9,796 bases of DNA from NCBI GenBank assembly GCA_964386525.1, contig CAYLSO010000190.1, forward strand, positions 1 to 9,796, written 5' to 3'. Each line of letters starts with the position of its first letter. Within the stretch, counting starts at the first letter, position 1. Source of the DNA: CAYLSO01 sp964386525 (lineage in GTDB: Bacteria > Eisenbacteria > RBG-16-71-46 > DASYSL01). The notes beneath the pieces are model-generated. The model saw nothing but the letters and a program-made list of their open reading frames with translations, was not told the origin of the DNA and ran no database searches. Made by a program: the position numbers and the translations under genes. This document shows, one piece after another, positions 6,000 through 9,796 of the stretch.

Positions 6000-6116
6000 A
6001 TGCGAGGAAGCCCGGGTTCGGGAAGGACGCGCCGGCGATCCGCCGCCCGCACGGTGGTGAGCACGACTCGGCCCAGCCGGGCCACGCTGGCCGAGGCGAA
6101 GTCAGGCGGGCTTTGA
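6000..6116 (+). CDS. Possible 38-aa basic small protein or leader peptide
   Basis: ATG at 6000-6002 follows GGAGGGGGA directly, a strong ribosome site, and the frame closes at TGA 6114-6116. The product is very basic and rich in Arg, Ser, Thr and Ala (starts MRGSPGSGRTRRRSAA), with no membrane helix or known motif. A -10-like TAGACT lies 76 bases upstream. It could be a leader peptide ahead of the SYLF gene 150 bases downstream, or simply chance in GC-rich DNA; the composition is what random GC-rich sequence also gives. Confidence 0.2.
   Translation: MRGSPGSGRTRRRSAARTVVSTTRPSRATLAEAKSGGL
6067..6095. repeat. Imperfect hairpin, 10 bp with one bulge
   Basis: CTCGGCC plus AGC on the left pairs with GCTGGCCGAG (6086-6095) if one C (6074) is bulged out, around an 8-base loop. 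It falls at the end of the possible small ORF and about 170 bases before the SYLF start, so it may be part of a long 5' leader. Confidence 0.35.
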
Positions 6117-6266
6117 CGGCGGCGTCTCCCGGCACGGAGTGAGGCTTGCGCAAGGAACCCGACGCGGCCATGATCGGCTCCCTGGTAATGGCGGCCAACC
6201 ATGTGGCAGGACTGCTCATCCAGACTGGCGGCTCCCCAGCCCCCGGTCACTCAGGGAGGACCGGAG

Positions 6267-6956
6267 ATGATCAGATTCGGCGGATCGATCGGCATCGCGG
6301 CACTTGTTGCCGCCATCGGCCTGACAGTCCCAGCGTTCGCAGCGGATACCATCCCCAAGCTCGACCAGAGACTCACGGACGCCACGGCCGTGTACCACGA
6401 GCTGCTCGCGACCCCGGACCGTGGCACGCCCGAGGCGCTCCTCAAGCAATGTCGGTGCATCGCTGTGATCCCCCACGTGGTCAAGGGCGCATTCATGTTC
6501 GGCGCGAGATTCGGATCGGGCGCGATGAGCTGTCGCAATCAGGAGGGCACCTGGAGCCCGCCCAGCTTCGTGAGCATCACCGGTGGAAGCTGGGGCCTGC
6601 AGATCGGTGGCGAGGCGAGCGACCTGGTCCTGTTCTTCATGAGCGAGCGCGGGGCGCGTTCGCTCATGACGAGCAGCAAGATCACCCTGGGTGGCAACGT
6701 CAGCGTCGCGGCGGGTCCGGTCGGTCGTAGCGGGGAAGCGAGCACCGACCTCAAGCTCAAAGCCGAGATCTACTCCTACGCGAAAGCGAAGGGGCTGTTC
6801 GCCGGGCTGTCCTTGGAAGGGGCCCGCCTCGCGGCCGACAAGAAGTCGAACGCCCTGTACTACGGACAGCCGGTGTCCGTGAACCAATTGCTGTTCGAGC
6901 AGACCGTTCCCAGGGTCCCGGACGGTGCGGAGGCGTTCCGCAAGGTGCTGCCGTAG
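6267..6956 (+). CDS. Secreted SYLF-domain (Ysc84-like) lipid-binding protein
   Basis: The start at 6267 is chosen because GGGAGG lies seven bases upstream and a signal peptide follows at once; the same frame is open 22 codons further upstream but that part is not protein-like. The product is 229 aa. Residues 1-25 form the signal peptide (GSIGIAALVAAIGLTVPAFA, then AD). The SYLF domain (PF04366) fills most of the rest: CIAVIPHVVKGAFMFGARFG (64-83), WSPPSFVSITGGSWGLQIGG (96-115), SDLVLFFMSERG (118-129), KITLGGNVSVAAGPVGR (138-154), DLKLKAEIYSYAKAKGLFAG (161-180) and LSLEGARLAADKKSNALYYG (181-200). Eukaryotic members bind phosphoinositides and actin; bacterial ones are secreted or periplasmic with ill-defined lipid-related roles. 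The domain is complete with normal length. It is divergent from the DUF3300 cassette, so a linked envelope role is possible but unproven. Confidence 0.95.
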   Translation: MIRFGGSIGIAALVAAIGLTVPAFAADTIPKLDQRLTDATAVYHELLATPDRGTPEALLKQCRCIAVIPHVVKGAFMFGARFGSGAMSCRNQEGTWSPPSFVSITGGSWGLQIGGEASDLVLFFMSERGARSLMTSSKITLGGNVSVAAGPVGRSGEASTDLKLKAEIYSYAKAKGLFAGLSLEGARLAADKKSNALYYGQPVSVNQLLFEQTVPRVPDGAEAFRKVLP

Positions 6957-7008
6957 GCCGTGCGAAGCTTGGGATCCCGCGCGTCCGCGGTGTCCTGCCC
7001 CACGTCGG

Positions 7009-7188
7009 CACTACCAGGTCCGTTGCGACTCCTGCGGCCGCCTGGATGACCCCGGGCGCCGGCGTGCGGCGATGATTCCGGCCGGGTTCCTCAAGGTGTC
7101 CTGGTTCCACATCGCGACCATCGACGGCGGGAGCGCCACGATCGTCAGTTCGTCAGGGAAGGCAGTCGCTTCCTGCTACTTCGCGCCA
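7009..7188 (+). pseudogene. Probable remnant of a small CxxC (zinc-ribbon-like) protein gene
   Basis: In the frame in phase with 7009 the sequence reads HYQVRCDSCGRLDD, then IPAGFLKVSWFHIATIDGG and KAVASCYFAP. Most codons in this stretch end in G or C and the residue mix is natural (aromatic, hydrophobic and acidic residues in balance), unlike the Arg/Pro/Gly shadows elsewhere. CDSCG gives a CxxC pair (codons at 7024 and 7033) and a third Cys follows in ASCYF. No good start exists: the only in-frame options are GTG 6925, inside the SYLF gene and followed by non-protein-like codons, and ATG 7072, which lacks a ribosome site and would lose the CxxC. After about 7190 the frame stays open to the TGA at 7243-7245 but loses coding character. 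A decayed gene with both ends lost fits best; a live gene with an unusual start remains possible. Confidence 0.35.
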
Positions 7189-7258
7189 ACGGGTCCCGCA
7201 CGATCCCGCGTATCACACGCGGGGCGCCTTGGCAGCCACCCTTGATCTCCCCTAGGAT

Positions 7259-7290
7259 CCGGGTCGAAGAAGACCCGGCCTGTTCAGGCC
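7259..7290. repeat. Two adjacent, mutually exclusive hairpins before the membrane protein gene
   Basis: CCGGGTC (7259-7265) pairs with GACCCGG (7272-7278) around GAAGAA, 7 bp. GGCCTG (7277-7282) pairs with CAGGCC (7285-7290), 6 bp around TT, or 5 bp around GTTC. They share two bases, so the full stems cannot both form. They end 37 bases before ATG 7328. No T-run follows, so either a weak terminator for upstream transcription or a structured leader is possible. Confidence 0.45.
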
Positions 7291-7327
7291 ATGCGTTGCT
7301 GGCTACAGATGTGGTAGGGGATCATCC

Positions 7328-7681
7328 ATGAGTGAGACGGCGCCTGTCGGGGTTCCCCTGCCGGAGACCTCCGACCCGCATGGCGAGAGACCCCGGCCTC
7401 CAGCCCGCCCACGTTTCTCCAAGAGAAGACTGGCCTTGGCCTTCACCGTGGCCGCACTGGCCGACGGGCTCTCCGTCTTCTTGACGCTCGCGCCGCCGGT
7501 GCAGTGGGCGGCCGATCTGGCGACAGCAATCGTGCTGTTCATGGTGCTGGGCAAGCAATGGATCTTGCTGCCCGGCTTGATCATGGAGGCGATCCCCGGT
7601 CTCTACGTCTTCCCGTTCTGGGTGCTCGTGGTGGGGGCAGTGGCGATGTGGGGGACCGCGCGGCCAAGACTGAACGGATAA
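7328..7681 (+). CDS. Small integral membrane protein, about three helices
   Basis: The product is 117 aa from ATG 7328, with TAGGGGA six bases upstream. The first 34 residues are hydrophilic, Pro/Arg-rich and end in the positive cluster RFSKRR, which should stay in the cytoplasm. Three hydrophobic segments follow: about 35-55 (LALAFTVAALADGLSVFLTL), 61-84 (AADLATAIVLFMVLGKQWILLPGL) and 90-109 (PGLYVFPFWVLVVGAVAMWG). The motif ADGLS in helix 1, PPVQWAADLATA leading into helix 2 and LPGLIMEAIPGL between helices 2 and 3 recall a conserved but uncharacterised family in Deltaproteobacteria-type genomes; I know no function for it. A short hairpin (CCCCA 7684-7688 with TGGGG 7699-7703) follows the stop closely. 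Confidence 0.8.
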   Translation: MSETAPVGVPLPETSDPHGERPRPPARPRFSKRRLALAFTVAALADGLSVFLTLAPPVQWAADLATAIVLFMVLGKQWILLPGLIMEAIPGLYVFPFWVLVVGAVAMWGTARPRLNG

Positions 7682-7683
7682 AG

Positions 7684-7703
7684 CCCCAAGCTATGAAGTG
7701 GGG
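7684..7703 (+). terminator. Weak hairpin after the membrane protein gene
   Basis: CCCCA pairs with TGGGG (5 bp, 10-base loop), starting two bases after the TAA stop. There is no T-run. Position supports a termination role; strength does not. Confidence 0.2.
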
Positions 7704-7886
7704 AGAACCGGAGGCGAGCCGCATCAAGTGCGCTTGCCAGCGCCTCGCCGAGGTCCCGGTCATGGTCCGCAGCCCCGCGGCGCCGCCACCCGCAAACAGA
7801 TTGTAGGCGGCACGGCAGCGCTGGGGGGATAGACTCGGGGCACACGGGTGCTGGAGCCGTCTACCCTCGCTCCCGAGAGGCCGCCG

Positions 7887-9796
7887 ATGAATCCCATCCA
7901 GTGGTTTCGCTCTCTCGCTCGACGCTTCGCGCTCCTCTTCCTGATCCTCGCGATCCCGAATCCCGCCACGGGCCAGTCGCTCCCGCCCGGTACGCCGGAG
8001 CTGGCGCCCGCAGCGCGCGAACGACTGTCACGCGCCGCGAGCGACACGCAGTTGCCGTCCTGGCAGCGCGATCTCATGCTGCGCCTGGCCCGTGGGGGGG
8101 ACGCGCCGGCAGCCAATCCCGCGCCGGTCGCTGCCCCCGCGCTCTTCCCCGAGCGCCCGGCAGACGCCACCCACGGCACCTGGAGCGAGCTCGTCATCGA
8201 CTCGCGCTGGTCGCACAGCGCGGTCTACGACCCGGCGGGCGATCGCCTGGTGGTATTCGGGGGCGTCGATTCCTCGAACCGCTACTTGAACGACGTCTGG
8301 GTGTTGCCGTTGGCGGGCGCGCCGGCGTGGTACCGATTGAATCCCACCGGCACGCCGCCGGCCGCGAGGTACGGCGCGAGCATGGTGTACGACCCGCGCC
8401 GTCAGCGCGTGGTGATCTTCGGAGGGCGGTCCGGTTCCAGCCCGTACTTCTTCAACGACGTCTGGGCGCTCTCGCTGACCGGTGCCGCGCCGTGGATCGA
8501 ACTGACTCCCGCCGGCACGCCACCCACCGCCCGCCACAGCGCCAGTGCCATCTACGATTCGATCCGTGACCGCGTGGTGGTGTTCGGCGGCGAGACCCTG
8601 GCCACCGGCAGGGTCAATGACGTCTGGGCCCTGTCGCTTTCGGGCACGCCGGCGTGGACGCCGCTGGCGCCCACCGGCACGCCCCCGGCCCCGCGCAGCC
8701 TGCACTCCGCGATCTACGACCCCTTGCGACACCGCATGCTGGTGTTCGGCGGCCATACGGCGAGCGGGCTGACCACGGACGTGTGGGAGCTGCGGTTGAT
8801 CGGCCCTGCCTGGTCCGCACTCTCGCCCGACGGCTCGCCGCCGTACGGGCGGGACGGGCACAGCGCGATTTACGATGCGGCGCGCGACCGCATGGTGGTG
8901 ATCGGAGGGCTGGGGTCCGGCACGCCCTACGTCAACGTGACGGCCTTGTCCCTGGCGGGTACCCCGACCTGGACCGCGTTGTTCCCGGGCGGCACGCCAC
9001 CGAGTGCACGCTTCCTCCAAAGCGCGATCTACGACCCGGTGCGTGACCGGACGGTGATGTTCGGCGGCGCGACCGAAGCGGGCGGGGCGCGCAACGACCT
9101 CTGGGGGCTGGCACTGGCAGAGCCACCGGCGTGGACGAACCTGACGCCGAATGGCACGCCGCCGATCGGGCGGAACTTCCACTGCGCGATCGTCGACTCG
9201 CTGCGCGGGCGCATGATCGTGTACGGGGGCACCAGCGTGCATGGTCTGCCCGCCGATGAACTCTGGGCCCTGTCGCTGTCCGGCATCCCGGTCTGGAGCG
9301 CGCTCGCCAATGCCGGTACGCCGCCGAGCATGCGCTACGGCCACAGCGCCATCTACGACCGGCTGCGCGACCGCATGGTCGTGTTCGGGGGGCTCACGCC
9401 GAGCTCCCAGTACCTCAACGACGTCTGGGCCTTGTCGCTGGCGGGCACGCCGACCTGGACGCAGCTCGCGCCCAGCGGGACGCCACCCATCCCGCGGGCC
9501 TATCACACCGCGATCTACGACCGCGGGCGCGACCGCATGGTGGTGTTCGGCGGGACCGGCTTCGATGGGGTCTTCTCCGGCACCTACAACGACGTCTGGG
9601 CGCTGTCCCTGGCCGGCCCACCGGCTTGGACCCCGCTTGCTCCTACGGGCAGCCCACCCTGGGCGCGCCTGCAGCACAGCGCGATCTACGACCCACCGCG
9701 AGACCGCATGGTCATCTTCGGGGGCGACGCGAGCGGTCGGCTGAACGACGTCTGGGCGCTGTCGCTGGCGGGCGCGACGGCGTGGACGGTGCTCTC
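7887..9796 (+). CDS. Secreted kelch-type beta-propeller protein, 3' end outside window
   Basis: ATG 7887-7889 follows GAGAGG with six bases spacing and the frame stays open for 636 codons to the window edge. Residues 1-29 form a signal peptide (Arg-rich start, then FALLFLILAIPNPATG). Residues 30-100 are an Ala/Pro/Arg-rich stretch without a known domain. From about residue 108 the chain is ten tandem kelch-like repeats of 52-57 residues, anchored at 111, 165, 220, 274, 326, 379, 433, 487, 541 and 598; the tenth is cut. The consensus is HSAIYDPxRDRMVVFGG, a variable loop, NDVWALSLAGTPAW, then TxLxPxGTPPxxR. The GG doublet and spaced aromatic residues are the kelch signature (PF01344-like). Ten blades exceed one usual 6-8-blade propeller, so two propellers or an extended array are likely. 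Family knowledge points to a binding or scaffold role outside the cytoplasm; no galactose-oxidase catalytic residues can be assigned. A -10-like TAGACT lies at 7830-7835. Secretion-tail or anchor domains, if any, lie beyond the edge. Confidence 0.92.
   Translation, partial: MNPIQWFRSLARRFALLFLILAIPNPATGQSLPPGTPELAPAARERLSRAASDTQLPSWQRDLMLRLARGGDAPAANPAPVAAPALFPERPADATHGTWSELVIDSRWSHSAVYDPAGDRLVVFGGVDSSNRYLNDVWVLPLAGAPAWYRLNPTGTPPAARYGASMVYDPRRQRVVIFGGRSGSSPYFFNDVWALSLTGAAPWIELTPAGTPPTARHSASAIYDSIRDRVVVFGGETLATGRVNDVWALSLSGTPAWTPLAPTGTPPAPRSLHSAIYDPLRHRMLVFGGHTASGLTTDVWELRLIGPAWSALSPDGSPPYGRDGHSAIYDAARDRMVVIGGLGSGTPYVNVTALSLAGTPTWTALFPGGTPPSARFLQSAIYDPVRDRTVMFGGATEAGGARNDLWGLALAEPPAWTNLTPNGTPPIGRNFHCAIVDSLRGRMIVYGGTSVHGLPADELWALSLSGIPVWSALANAGTPPSMRYGHSAIYDRLRDRMVVFGGLTPSSQYLNDVWALSLAGTPTWTQLAPSGTPPIPRAYHTAIYDRGRDRMVVFGGTGFDGVFSGTYNDVWALSLAGPPAWTPLAPTGSPPWARLQHSAIYDPPRDRMVIFGGDASGRLNDVWALSLAGATAWTVL
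8208..9796 (+). repeat. Tandem ~162-bp coding repeats (kelch blades)
   Basis: The repeat is visible in DNA as well as protein. AACGACGTCTGGG occurs near 8289, 8454, 9418, 9592 and 9742, and GCGATCTACGAC near 8709, 9026, 9510 and 9681. Copies differ mostly at third codon positions and in the loop after the GG doublet, which also changes length. The array runs off the window. Confidence 0.85.

Larger units (their letters stand above)
5679..6266. promoter_or_regulatory. Divergent control region between envelope cassette and SYLF gene
   Basis: These 588 bases separate two outward-read genes. They contain a good minus-strand promoter (5770-5798), an inverted repeat at 5815-5836, a larger interrupted one at 5850-5903, a plus-strand -10-like TAGACT at 5919-5924, a 38-codon ORF with a strong ribosome site (6000-6116), an imperfect hairpin at 6067-6095, and a 10-bp palindrome CTTGCGCAAG at 6145-6154. 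No larger gene is supported: the open frames here are Arg/Pro/Gly-rich shadows without sensible composition. Confidence 0.55.
6957..7327. other. Intergenic region with coding remnant and twin hairpins
   Basis: This 371-base gap lies between the SYLF gene and the small membrane protein gene. A small hairpin (CCGCG/CGCGG, 6977-6990) sits soon after the SYLF stop and lacks a T-run. Positions 7009-7188 have coding character (described separately). Two adjacent hairpins occupy 7259-7290. No clear promoter for the downstream gene was found. Confidence 0.5.

Noticed and set aside
5668..6250. Several 100-180-codon frames on both strands of the divergent region
   Set aside because: All are rich in Arg, Pro, Gly and Ala, none has a ribosome site at its start, and they overlap promoter-like and palindromic sequence.
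7284..7327. Tail of the twin hairpin considered as an intrinsic terminator
   Set aside because: No T-run follows either stem, so only a tentative structural call was kept.
8028..9677. 549-codon open frame on the minus strand
   Set aside because: It lies antisense to the kelch gene. The codon bias and exact periodicity of the sense repeats keep the opposite frame open, and the product is an Arg/Pro/His/Val repeat without sensible composition, start signal or fold.
8208..9796. Regular DNA repeat considered as a CRISPR-like or noncoding satellite array
   Set aside because: The period is a multiple of three within one open frame and encodes kelch blades with variation mainly at third codon positions.

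Overview
The window looks like chromosomal DNA from a GC-rich Gram-negative bacterium, most likely an uncultured soil, sediment or water lineage. The reasons are strong G/C preference at third codon positions, AGGAGG-type ribosome sites, and a set of secreted proteins (GH16 glucanase, DUF2950, DUF3300, SYLF, bacterial kelch-like propeller) common in Deltaproteobacteria/Myxococcota, Acidobacteriota and candidate phyla such as Eisenbacteria. The phylum cannot be fixed from the sequence alone. Seven of the eight recognised proteins carry an apparent signal peptide and the eighth is a small membrane protein, so the whole window is about the cell envelope and secretion. No mobile element, tRNA, rRNA or CRISPR array was seen.

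Layout. (1) Positions 1-1109, minus: the N-terminal part of a secreted GH16 endo-beta-glucanase, cut by the window edge, with an intact EIDMME catalytic motif. (2) Positions 1543-2163, plus, divergent from it: a secreted single-domain carbohydrate-binding-like beta-sandwich protein with a short TWGEIKNVYR tail. These two could form a small polysaccharide-use unit with a shared control region (1110-1542). (3) Positions 2513-5678, minus: three secreted proteins read in the order 234-aa protein, DUF3300, DUF2950. The last two overlap by ATGA. A good -35/-10 pair (TTGACA, 17 bp, TATCCA) lies upstream of the first gene at 5770-5798. (4) Positions 5679-6266: a divergent control region with three strong inverted repeats and one possible 38-codon ORF. 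(5) Positions 6267-6956, plus: a secreted SYLF/Ysc84-like lipid-binding protein. (6) Positions 7009-7188: an unclaimed stretch with coding character and a CxxC motif, probably a gene remnant. (7) Positions 7328-7681, plus: a 117-aa membrane protein with about three helices. (8) Positions 7887-9796, plus: a secreted kelch-type beta-propeller protein with at least ten ~54-residue repeats, running off the right edge.

The two outer genes (GH16 and kelch) are open to the window edges and are easy to miss if only closed ORFs are considered; long open frames on the opposite strand of the kelch gene and in other frames of the DUF genes are by-products of codon bias. The most unusual elements are the DUF3300/DUF2950/234-aa cassette, whose function is unknown, the palindrome cluster between the two divergent envelope transcripts, the CxxC remnant, and the TWG-type tail on the sugar-binding protein.
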